Shown in pieces: positions 9,761 to 17,049 of a stretch of DNA of 34,890 nucleotides (position 1 is the first letter of the stretch; each line of letters opens with the position of its first letter). This DNA comes from Acetobacteraceae bacterium. GTDB lineage: Bacteria > Pseudomonadota > Alphaproteobacteria > Acetobacterales > Acetobacteraceae. The stretch is from assembly GCA_025452005.1 (NCBI GenBank), contig JANWJK010000217.1:1-34890 (forward strand). Reading direction: 5' to 3'. The notes under the pieces are model-generated. The model saw only the letters and a list, made by a program, of their open reading frames with translations, did not search any database and had not been told where the DNA came from. Position numbers and translations under genes: made by a program.

Positions 9761-10704
9761 CGCTGCCGCTCGCGTTCCGGTGGGCCGGCGACCAGGAGAC
9801 CGAGGATCGCGGCGATCGACAAGGTCAATACCACCTCGATGACGATGATCAGCGGTTTCGTGAACTGTGCCGGGTACGACAGAAAGCCGTTGGGCAGGAA
9901 AAATCCCGCGAACCCCACCGTCAGGAAGACCGCCGGCCCGACGACCAGCACGAGCCGTAACCATTGTCTGTGAATCTCGGGCACCGGCCGCAAGCCGGCG
10001 ATCATGATGAGGAGCCACATCGCGGCGAGGATCGCTCCGCCCTGGAAGGCCCCGCCTGGAGCGATCGCGCCGACCCAAAGAATGTATATGCCCACAACAA
10101 TTCCGATGGGCGGCAACAGCCGTGCAAGCAGGGTCAGTTCACCGTCGGGTCGGCTGCGGGGCCACAATCCCGGGGCGCCGCCCCAGAAGCGGTCCGGCGC
10201 GAGCGACCACACGCCAATCAGAGCGAGCAGCAGCACAATCTTCTCGAGCAGCGTATCGACCGCGCGGTAGGCCATCAGCACGGCGGTGACTGGGTTCAAC
10301 ACGTCGAGCTCCGGCAGATGCACCGCGGCCGCCGGTGCGAGGCTCGGTGCCGGGCTGGCAGGGATGAGGACGAGCGCAGCAAGACCGGCGGAGACAAGTA
10401 CTGCGAGCACCGCGGCCACGACATGCAGGAAAGCCCCAGGCCGCTCGCCCGCCGATCGCGACTCTGTCGGTCGCAGGCGTGAGGCCGCGGTCATCAGCAA
10501 GGCCCCGGTTACGCCGCTGCCGATCGCAGCTTCGGTCAACGCCACGTCGACGGCCGCGAGGCGCGCCCAGGCGAGTGCCAGAAGCAGGCCGAATGAGACA
10601 AAGCCGACGACAGCGGCAAAGGCTGACCCCGCCGCTACGATCCACACCGCCACCGCCACCACCAGCAGGGCCAATCCCACATCGAGGACCATCGCGGCGG
10701 TCAT
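9757..10704 (-). CDS. mnhB: Fused DUF4040 (MbhD/MrpA C-terminal) - MnhB subunit
   Basis: This 315-residue membrane subunit combines pieces that are separate genes, or part of MrpA, in other systems. Residues 1-80 match DUF4040 (MbhD-like, ALAWARLAAVDVALTEAAIG), as found at the C-terminus of MrpA. Residues of about 90-175 resemble the MbhE-like linker region. Residues of about 180-305 are MnhB/MbhF-like, with GAIAPGGAFQGGAILA corresponding to the family's GH-x-x-PGGGFQGG motif; the usual histidine is Ala here. The start overlaps the mnhG stop by four bases, and the stop overlaps the mnhC start. The fusion explains part of the missing MrpA. Confidence 0.87.
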   Translation of the reverse strand: MTAAMVLDVGLALLVVAVAVWIVAAGSAFAAVVGFVSFGLLLALAWARLAAVDVALTEAAIGSGVTGALLMTAASRLRPTESRSAGERPGAFLHVVAAVLAVLVSAGLAALVLIPASPAPSLAPAAAVHLPELDVLNPVTAVLMAYRAVDTLLEKIVLLLALIGVWSLAPDRFWGGAPGLWPRSRPDGELTLLARLLPPIGIVVGIYILWVGAIAPGGAFQGGAILAAMWLLIMIAGLRPVPEIHRQWLRLVLVVGPAVFLTVGFAGFFLPNGFLSYPAQFTKPLIIVIEVVLTLSIAAILGLLVAGPPERERQR

Positions 10705-10994
10705 GCCTCCTGGTTCTCGCGCCGCACCGCACGAGCAACGAGTTGGGTGACTATCGCGCCGGCCAATTGGGCCAGCAGCCAGACCGTAATCAGCTTCAGC
10801 GCCACCAGCGGTCCAGTGGCCTGCGGCAGAAGGCCAAGCACCACCAGACCCAGCCCGAGGTTGTCAGCCTTGGTCAGCGCGTGCAGCCGCGAGAGCGAAT
10901 CCGGAAAGCGCAGCAGCCCGACCGTTCCCGCCAGGAAGAACACGGCACCGGCGGAAACCGCGAGAACCGTAAAGCTATCGAACAGGACTCGCAT
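10701..10994 (-). CDS. mnhG: Na+/H+ antiporter subunit G (MnhG/MrpG)
   Basis: This is a small inner-membrane subunit of 97 residues from the ATG at 10994 (MRVLFDSFTVLAV), with three hydrophobic segments. The family signature FLAGTVGLLRFPDSLSRLHA followed by KADNLGLGL is unmistakable. It starts four bases after the mnhF stop and overlaps the start of the fused mnhB gene by four bases. Confidence 0.94.
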   Translation of the reverse strand: MRVLFDSFTVLAVSAGAVFFLAGTVGLLRFPDSLSRLHALTKADNLGLGLVVLGLLPQATGPLVALKLITVWLLAQLAGAIVTQLVARAVRRENQEA

Positions 10995-10998
10995 CGTA

Positions 10999-11283
10999 TC
11001 AGCCGTCCGTCGCACGCCGCTCGGCCGCATCCGTGCGGGGGGCGTTGTTGACGAACGCGACGGCGACGAAGGCGGCGAGCAACGCCAGCGTCAGGGCGGC
11101 ATCCACGGCAGCCGGTACGTCGGTGCCGGCGGCCAGCAGCAGAAGCGCCGCGATGCCTCCCGTGCCTAGCAGTTGCGCTGCCATCATGCGATCGGCATCC
11201 CCAGGCCCGCGCAGGATGCGCGCCAGTCCCAACGCCACCATCGCGAGGACGAACCCGGCGGCGGCGATGAGGAACTCAGCCAT
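10999..11283 (-). CDS. mnhF: Na+/H+ antiporter subunit F (MnhF/MrpF)
   Basis: This is a 94-residue inner-membrane subunit with three hydrophobic segments. The MrpF signature is present as LARILRGPGDADRMMAAQLL. It overlaps the 3' end of mnhE by eight bases and is followed by mnhG after four bases. It sits in the usual E-F-G order. Confidence 0.94.
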   Translation of the reverse strand: MAEFLIAAAGFVLAMVALGLARILRGPGDADRMMAAQLLGTGGIAALLLLAAGTDVPAAVDAALTLALLAAFVAVAFVNNAPRTDAAERRATDG

Positions 11284-11767
11284 CGCGCACAGCTCGCATG
11301 AACACCGCCTCCTCTGCCGCCAACTGTGCCGCCGCCGGCTGTCCGATATCGAGACAATGGACCAGCAGCGTCCCGTCCTCGTTCGTGCCGACAGGCAAGG
11401 TGCCCGGCATCAGGCTTGCCAGCGCACAGAACCCGTCACGCGCACTGCCAGGCGGAAGCCGCGGTGCATAGGTCACAAAGCCGGGGCGCAACGGCAGCCG
11501 TGGGTCCAGCGCACGCCGCGCAACATCCACGCCAGCCATCACCGCCTGACCCGGAAAGCGCAGCGCGAGCCTCGCCACGCCAAGTGGCGACACGCGCCAT
11601 CGGCCAGGCGGCAGCAGGCACAGGCTGACAAATGTCGCCCCGGCGACAGCGACGGCCGCGGCCGGCAGATCACCAAGGCTGTACCCGGCGAGCACCAGCC
11701 AGAGAACGCAGAAACCCGCGGCGCGCGTCGTTGCGCCGGCGAGCAGGTTCCTGCTGTCAGTCGCCAT
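11276..11767 (-). CDS. mnhE: Na+/H+ antiporter subunit E (MnhE/MrpE)
   Basis: This is the MrpE subunit, 163 residues if it starts at the ATG at 11767; ATGs at 11773 and 11791 are alternatives. None has a clear ribosome site, so it may be translated by coupling to the RND pump gene, whose last 11 bases it overlaps. After two hydrophobic segments the cytoplasmic part contains ASLMPGTLPVGTNEDGTLLVHCLD, the conserved MrpE stretch around MPGTLP. It is the first antiporter gene of the run. Its overlap with an efflux pump gene is unusual and suggests a shared transcript. Confidence 0.9.
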   Translation of the reverse strand: MATDSRNLLAGATTRAAGFCVLWLVLAGYSLGDLPAAAVAVAGATFVSLCLLPPGRWRVSPLGVARLALRFPGQAVMAGVDVARRALDPRLPLRPGFVTYAPRLPPGSARDGFCALASLMPGTLPVGTNEDGTLLVHCLDIGQPAAAQLAAEEAVFMRAVRDG

Positions 11768-14700
11768 CGGCATGCGCCACGACGTCGCCACGAACGGGCG
11801 ACTCCTTGATGCGGAACCACGCCACGTAAAGCGCCGGCAGGAATATCAGCGTGACGACCGTGCCCACCAGGAAGCCACCCATGATCGCGAACGCCATGGG
11901 GCCCCAGAAGATTGTCGCTGCGATCGGGATCAGGCCAAGCACCGTGGAGACCGCCGTCAGCATGATGGGGCGGAAGCGCGACACGCTCGCCTCGATCACC
12001 GCTTCCCATGCCGGCCTGCCTTCGCCGCGTTCTGCTTCGATCTGCTCGATCAGGATAACTCCATTGCGGGCGATCATGCCGATCAGCGCGAGGATGCCGA
12101 GAATGGCGACGAATCCGAGCGGTCGCTGAAACAACAGCAGCCCCGCGACAACGCCTGTCATCGCCATCGGCACGATAATGAGCACGAGGAAAAGGCGGCT
12201 GAAGCTCTGCAACTGGATCATCAGGAAGGTGATCATCAGCAACAGCATCAAGGGGACCACGGCAATGACCGACGCCTGTGACTGCGCGCTTTCCTCGACC
12301 GTTCCGCCGACGGCGATGTGGTAGTTTTCGGGCAGGCCGGCATTCAGTTCCGCCACCGACGGCGCCAGCGTGGCGACAATACTTTCGGGTAGCGTGCCCG
12401 GCGCCACATCGGCCAGCACGGTCAAAGTGGGAACCCGGTCGCGGCGCCAGATCAACGGGAATTCCTGGTCGAAATCGAAGCTGGCGAGCTGGCTCAGCGG
12501 CACGGTTCGTCCGTTCGGCAGCGGAACCTGCACGTTGCGCAGCGTCGCGAGCGAGACGCGCTGCTCATCGGTTGCGCGCGCAACGACATCGACGAGATAG
12601 ATCCCATCGCGCAGTTGCGTGACGGTCGAACCGGTGACCACGGAGTTCAGCACCTGCGCCAGCGCCTGCGAGCTGAGGCCCAGCAACCGGGCCTGATCCT
12701 GGTCGATATTGATCCGGACCATGCGGGCCGGCTCAATCCAGTCGAAATTGACGTGCCGCGCGTTCGGATCGCCCGCCACGATGCCGGCAAGCCGCAATGC
12801 GATGTCACGCACCTGCGCCACATCCGGACCGCTGACACGATACTGGACAGGCCAACCGACCGGCGGGCCGAGTCCAAGCGGCGACACGCGGGCCACCGCG
12901 CTGGGGAACTGCGTGGCGAGCACCTCCTCGAGCCGTGCATGGAGCCGTTCGCGCGCCGCCACGTCCTTGGCGATGACGACCGCCTGGGCGAAGAAATCGT
13001 TGGGCAGTTCTACCGCGAGCGGCAGATAGAAGCGAATTGCACCTCGGCCGATATAGGTGCTCCAGCTCGCGACGTCGGGATCCGTCTTCAGGACGTTATC
13101 AAGCCGCGCCGCGAGGTCATCGGTTGCGAAGATGGAGGCGTTCTGCGCCAACCTGAGATCGACGAGCAGCTCCGGACGATCGGATGGCGGAAAGAACTGC
13201 CGCGGTATGAGCGGCGATAGGAGCAGCGCCACGACGAGGCATGCGACAGTGACGCCAATGGTGATCCAGCGTGCCCGCATCGCACCGACCAGCATCCCTC
13301 GGAACGCGCCAAGGATGCGGCTTGGCCTGATCGGTCTGGAGGGATCCGGTCTGGCCAGCATGACCACCCCGAGCAGGGGAGCGAACAGCACCGCCACGAA
13401 CCAGGACATGATCAGCGAGATGCCCACCACGACGAAGATCGAGAAGGTGTATTCGCCTGCGGAACTCTTCGCGAAGCCGATCGGCACGAAGCCCGCGGCG
13501 GTGATGAACGATCCGGTCAACATCGCCACCGCCACCGACCTGTAGGCGTATGTCGCGGCCTGTTCCTTGCCGTCACCAGCGGCGAGTCGCGAGGTCATGA
13601 CATCGATGGTTGTCATCGCGTCATCGACCAGCAGGCCCAGGGCGATGATGAGCGCGCCGAGCGAGATGCGCTGCAGGTCGATGCCGAGGAACTGCATGAT
13701 CGGGAAGACGATCGCGAGCGTCAGAGGGATGGACAGCGCGACCACCAGTCCGGCGCGCATGCCGAGACTGACGAAGCTCACCGCCATGATGATGGCGATC
13801 GCCTGCCAGAGCGACGTGGTGAAATCGCTGATCGCGTGCTCGACCACATGCGGCTGATCGGCGACCAGGATCGGCGTGATGCCGAGAGGCAGGTCGGCGG
13901 TGATGCGATGCATCGCCTGTTCGATATTGCGGCCCAGCGCCAGGATGTCGCCGCCCTCGCGCATGGCGACGGCGAGGCCGATCGCCGGCTTGCCGTTGAC
14001 GCGGAACAGGGGCTGCGGCGGGTCGGCGAAACCGCGACGGATTTCGGCGATGTCGCGCAGCCGGATCATGCGTCCGTTCGCGACGAAGTTGATGTTCCGC
14101 AGGTCCTGCTCGGATTCGAAGGCGCCAGTGACCCGCAGCAGCAGCTTCTCATCGCCGGTCTGGATGGTGCCCGCCGGACTGACGACGTTCTGTGCCTGGA
14201 GCGCGGCGATCAGCGCGGAGCGGTCGATTCCGAGTCCGGCAAGCTGCTCCATCGAGAACTCGACAAAGACCCGCTCATCCTGCGCACCCAGCATCTCGAC
14301 CTTCGAGACGTCCGGGACGAGCAGCAACCGCGAACGGACATCGTCGACATGATCGCGCAATTCGCGCTGAGTGAATCCATCCGCGGTGAAGCCGTAGATA
14401 ATCCCGAAGGTATCGCCGAACTCGTCGTTGAACCCTGGGCCGACGACGCCGGACGGCAACGTGTGCCGCATGTCGCCGACGCTCTTGCGGACGTGGTACC
14501 AGATGTCCGGCACCTCGTTGGCAGGTGTCTTGCCCTTCAGGTTGACGAATATCGTCGTCAGGCCGGGGCTGGTGTAGCTGCGCAGGAAGTCGAGGTTCGG
14601 GGTTTCCTGGAGCGTGCGTTCGATGCGCTCGGTGACCTGGAGCAGCGTGTCGTCGATCGTGGCGCCCGGCCACGCGGCCTGCACGATCATCGTCTTGATG

Positions 14701-14828
14701 ACGAAGGCTGGGTCTTCGTTGCGGCCAAGGCTTCGGAAGGCGGACAGTCCGGCCACGACCGACGCGATCATCAGGTAGACGACAAACGAGCGATGGCGCA
14801 GCGCCCAGTCGGAAAGATTGAAGCCCAC
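11757..14828 (-). CDS. RND efflux transporter permease subunit (AcrB superfamily)
   Basis: This is the inner-membrane proton-driven pump of a tripartite efflux system, 1023 residues, full length for the superfamily. It has an N-terminal helix, porter-domain features such as RNEDPAFVIKTMIVQAAWPGAT at about 35-56, the TM4 proton-relay aspartate pair D402-D403 in GLLVDDAM, and the TM10 segment IARNGVIL. There an arginine replaces the lysine found in AcrB. I believe this is common in this branch. The start is a GTG overlapping the adaptor stop by one base. No outer-membrane channel gene is in the window. Substrate is unknown; the branch is closer to uncharacterised HAE-type pumps than to metal pumps. 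Confidence 0.92.
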   Translation of the reverse strand: MGFNLSDWALRHRSFVVYLMIASVVAGLSAFRSLGRNEDPAFVIKTMIVQAAWPGATIDDTLLQVTERIERTLQETPNLDFLRSYTSPGLTTIFVNLKGKTPANEVPDIWYHVRKSVGDMRHTLPSGVVGPGFNDEFGDTFGIIYGFTADGFTQRELRDHVDDVRSRLLLVPDVSKVEMLGAQDERVFVEFSMEQLAGLGIDRSALIAALQAQNVVSPAGTIQTGDEKLLLRVTGAFESEQDLRNINFVANGRMIRLRDIAEIRRGFADPPQPLFRVNGKPAIGLAVAMREGGDILALGRNIEQAMHRITADLPLGITPILVADQPHVVEHAISDFTTSLWQAIAIIMAVSFVSLGMRAGLVVALSIPLTLAIVFPIMQFLGIDLQRISLGALIIALGLLVDDAMTTIDVMTSRLAAGDGKEQAATYAYRSVAVAMLTGSFITAAGFVPIGFAKSSAGEYTFSIFVVVGISLIMSWFVAVLFAPLLGVVMLARPDPSRPIRPSRILGAFRGMLVGAMRARWITIGVTVACLVVALLLSPLIPRQFFPPSDRPELLVDLRLAQNASIFATDDLAARLDNVLKTDPDVASWSTYIGRGAIRFYLPLAVELPNDFFAQAVVIAKDVAARERLHARLEEVLATQFPSAVARVSPLGLGPPVGWPVQYRVSGPDVAQVRDIALRLAGIVAGDPNARHVNFDWIEPARMVRINIDQDQARLLGLSSQALAQVLNSVVTGSTVTQLRDGIYLVDVVARATDEQRVSLATLRNVQVPLPNGRTVPLSQLASFDFDQEFPLIWRRDRVPTLTVLADVAPGTLPESIVATLAPSVAELNAGLPENYHIAVGGTVEESAQSQASVIAVVPLMLLLMITFLMIQLQSFSRLFLVLIIVPMAMTGVVAGLLLFQRPLGFVAILGILALIGMIARNGVILIEQIEAERGEGRPAWEAVIEASVSRFRPIMLTAVSTVLGLIPIAATIFWGPMAFAIMGGFLVGTVVTLIFLPALYVAWFRIKESPVRGDVVAHADGD

Positions 14829-15910
14829 TAGGCTGATGGCCCGAGCAGGCGGACAGTTTGACCCGGGTGGAGGGCCTGAACGCCGGCGGTGACGACGACA
14901 TCGCCGGTGTCGAGACCATGGGAAACGACGACGGTACCTGGATCGAAGCGCAAGAGTTCGATGTTGCGCAACGAGACTGTCAGCTTCGACGGATCGACGA
15001 TCCAGACCGCTGGCTGGTGGTTCAATTCGGTCAATGCGGAGGCCGGGATCGCAATCACCTCCTCGGATGCCAGGCCGACGGAACCGTTCACCGTCGAACC
15101 GAGCCGCATCGCCTCCGGCGGATCGGTCAGGCCAACCTTGACCTGGAATGTCCGGGTCACGGGATCGGCCTGCGGCGCGACCTCTCGCACGCGTCCGATC
15201 GTCTTCACGCTGGGATCGTCGGTCAGGCGTATCGTGACCTGAGGATCGCCTGGCGCCGATCGCAGCACCTGGGCGGGCACGTCGAACACGGCATCTCGTC
15301 CGCCCTGACGTGCGAGTTGCACGATCATCTGCCCCGCTTGCACCACCTCGCCTGGTTCCGCGCCGCGGGCGGTGATCGTTCCGGCCGCATCTGCCTGCAA
15401 CACCGTGTAGCTCACCCGGTCGGCCGCGATCCGCACCTGCACTTCGCCGTCATCGACCTGCGCCTGTGCCGTCCGCAATGCCTTCTCGGCCAGATCGAAC
15501 TGGGCTCGCGGTGTGTGGCCTTGCGCCAGCAGCGTCCTCTGCCGCTCAAAGGCCGATCGCGCCTGGGTCAACTGAGCCTGCGCCGCCGTCAGGCTGGCCT
15601 GGGCTGAACGCAGGGCGTTCACCTCGTTCTGCGGATCCAGCCTGGCGAGTTCCTGTCCAGGCTTGACCCGGTCGCCGACATTGACGAACCGATCGGTCAT
15701 CCGCCCGCCTATGCGGAATGCCATCGATGCCTCGTCTTCCGCCTGGATGTGTCCGGTCAGCACAACCGTCTCGCCGGTATCCCGTGGCTTGGCTGTCACC
15801 GTTCGTACCGGTCGCGGCTCGGGGACCGCAGCCTCTTTTTTCGGTCCGCAAGCTGCCAACCCGACCGCGACAGCCGCCAGCAACCCAAACCAAAGCCAGC
15901 CGAGCTTCAT
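14828..15910 (-). CDS. RND efflux periplasmic adaptor (membrane fusion lipoprotein)
   Basis: This is the periplasmic adaptor linking the RND pump to an outer-membrane channel, 360 residues from the ATG at 15910. Residues 1-20 form a lipoprotein signal with lipobox LAAC (Cys21). A biotinyl/lipoyl-like hairpin follows (FRIGGRMTDRFVNVGDRVKPGQ), then an alpha-helical coiled coil (about residues 85-150), beta-barrel and membrane-proximal domains. A GAGG ribosome site seven bases upstream supports this start, although the frame is open back into the glutaminase gene. The stop overlaps the GTG of the pump gene by one base. Confidence 0.92.
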   Translation of the reverse strand: MKLGWLWFGLLAAVAVGLAACGPKKEAAVPEPRPVRTVTAKPRDTGETVVLTGHIQAEDEASMAFRIGGRMTDRFVNVGDRVKPGQELARLDPQNEVNALRSAQASLTAAQAQLTQARSAFERQRTLLAQGHTPRAQFDLAEKALRTAQAQVDDGEVQVRIAADRVSYTVLQADAAGTITARGAEPGEVVQAGQMIVQLARQGGRDAVFDVPAQVLRSAPGDPQVTIRLTDDPSVKTIGRVREVAPQADPVTRTFQVKVGLTDPPEAMRLGSTVNGSVGLASEEVIAIPASALTELNHQPAVWIVDPSKLTVSLRNIELLRFDPGTVVVSHGLDTGDVVVTAGVQALHPGQTVRLLGPSA

Positions 15911-15933
15911 GCCATGACCTCGCGCGGAAACCT

Positions 15934-15952
15934 GCGTCGCAGAAGGCGACGC
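15934..15952. promoter_or_regulatory. Inverted repeat just upstream of the RND adaptor gene
   Basis: A perfect 7-bp dyad (GCGTCGC, 5-base spacer, GCGACGC) lies 24 bases upstream of the adaptor start, in the 119-base gap after the glutaminase gene. On the minus strand a TATATA box (around 15970-15976) lies a little upstream, with no good -35 partner. The dyad could be a repressor operator for an internal promoter or an RNA hairpin. This is the only substantial gap in the ten-gene run. Confidence 0.35.
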
Positions 15953-16029
15953 GACCGCCAGATACCAGCGTATATACCGTGTGTGAAGGCGGCGGCGCAT
16001 GAAGCTTTCCGTATCAAGGTGACCCGACA

Positions 16030-17034
16030 TCAGGTCTCCGGCTTCGACACAAACAGGTTCATTCCGAGTTGAGCGGCCAGGAAACGGGCCACGAGCTGAC
16101 CCTTCACGCTGTTCCCAGCCTGGTCGAGTGGTGGAGCGAAGGTCCCCAATCCCCCCTTTCCTGGAGAAACGGTGACGATCCCTCCGCCGATGCCGCTCTT
16201 GCCCGGCAACCCGATGTCGTAAAGCCAGTCCCCCGAGGTCTCGTACAGTCCGGCAGTCGCCATCGCCGCCAGCGCGTAACGACAACTGTCGGCATCAACG
16301 ACCTGCTGTCTGGTCAGCGGATTCATGCCACCGTCGGCCAGCGTTGCCCCCATGACCGCCAGGTCTCGCGCCGACACATTGAGCGAGCACTGCCTGGTAT
16401 AAAGATCGGTCGCGTCCGAAGGATCGAGGTAGATCCGGCCATAACTCTGCAACAGGCGGGCAATGCTCTGATTGCGGAAGTTGGTCTCGGATGCCGAAGC
16501 ATAGACCTCGGCATTGAGTGGCAACGTCCGGCCGGCGAAACCGGATAAGCCCTCGTGGATGAACCGCCATCGCGCATCGGCAGTCGCTCCGGGTGCAAGA
16601 CTGGTCGTCGCGATCGCTCCCGGATTGACCATCGGATTCGTCCGTCCGTCCTGCCCTAGCTCTATCGCCGACAGCGCATTGAACGGCAGGCCGGTGGCAT
16701 TCACGCCAAGCCTGCTCCGCGCCTCTTCGGCACCTATGCACTGGCAGATCAGAGCGAAGACGAATGGTTTGGACACGCTCATGATCGAGAACTCATGGTC
16801 GGCGTCGCCAATCTGGTAGACGTTGCTGCTGGTCCCGACGACGCACACGCCGAACAGATCGCTCCGCACGCCGGCGAGTGCCGGGTAGACGTCGGAGTTC
16901 TTGCCTTCGGTATTTTCCCTGAAGCGTTCGTATGCACGCCTGACCGCTGCGGTCACCTCGTCGGGATCGGGCAGGTGCCCAGTGGAAATGTAGTTCGGTC
17001 CCGCCGCCGCGTCGGTTTCAGCACGCGCGGACAT
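16030..17034 (-). CDS. glsA: Glutaminase (GlsA family, serine-type)
   Basis: This cytoplasmic enzyme hydrolyses glutamine to glutamate and ammonia. The 334-residue product has the beta-lactamase-like catalytic S-x-x-K at Ser86-Lys89 (SVSKPF) and the conserved NPMVNPGAIAT, NFRNQSIARLL and DWLYDIGLPGKSGIGGG segments. It is about 25 residues longer than the typical enzyme, at the N-terminus. The start has a good AGGAGG ribosome site. It follows the MFS gene by 15 bases, so the two are co-transcribed. Released ammonia can buffer acid, and bacterial glutaminases are known acid-resistance factors. In this setting (pumps, antiporter) that role is an inference. Confidence 0.94.
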   Translation of the reverse strand: MSARAETDAAAGPNYISTGHLPDPDEVTAAVRRAYERFRENTEGKNSDVYPALAGVRSDLFGVCVVGTSSNVYQIGDADHEFSIMSVSKPFVFALICQCIGAEEARSRLGVNATGLPFNALSAIELGQDGRTNPMVNPGAIATTSLAPGATADARWRFIHEGLSGFAGRTLPLNAEVYASASETNFRNQSIARLLQSYGRIYLDPSDATDLYTRQCSLNVSARDLAVMGATLADGGMNPLTRQQVVDADSCRYALAAMATAGLYETSGDWLYDIGLPGKSGIGGGIVTVSPGKGGLGTFAPPLDQAGNSVKGQLVARFLAAQLGMNLFVSKPET

Positions 17035-17049
17035 TATGACCTCCTGCTG

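Noticed and set aside
8298-9842. Plus-strand open frame of 514 codons
   Set aside because: Antisense to mnhD and mnhC. The translation is Arg/Gln-rich with no recognisable domain.
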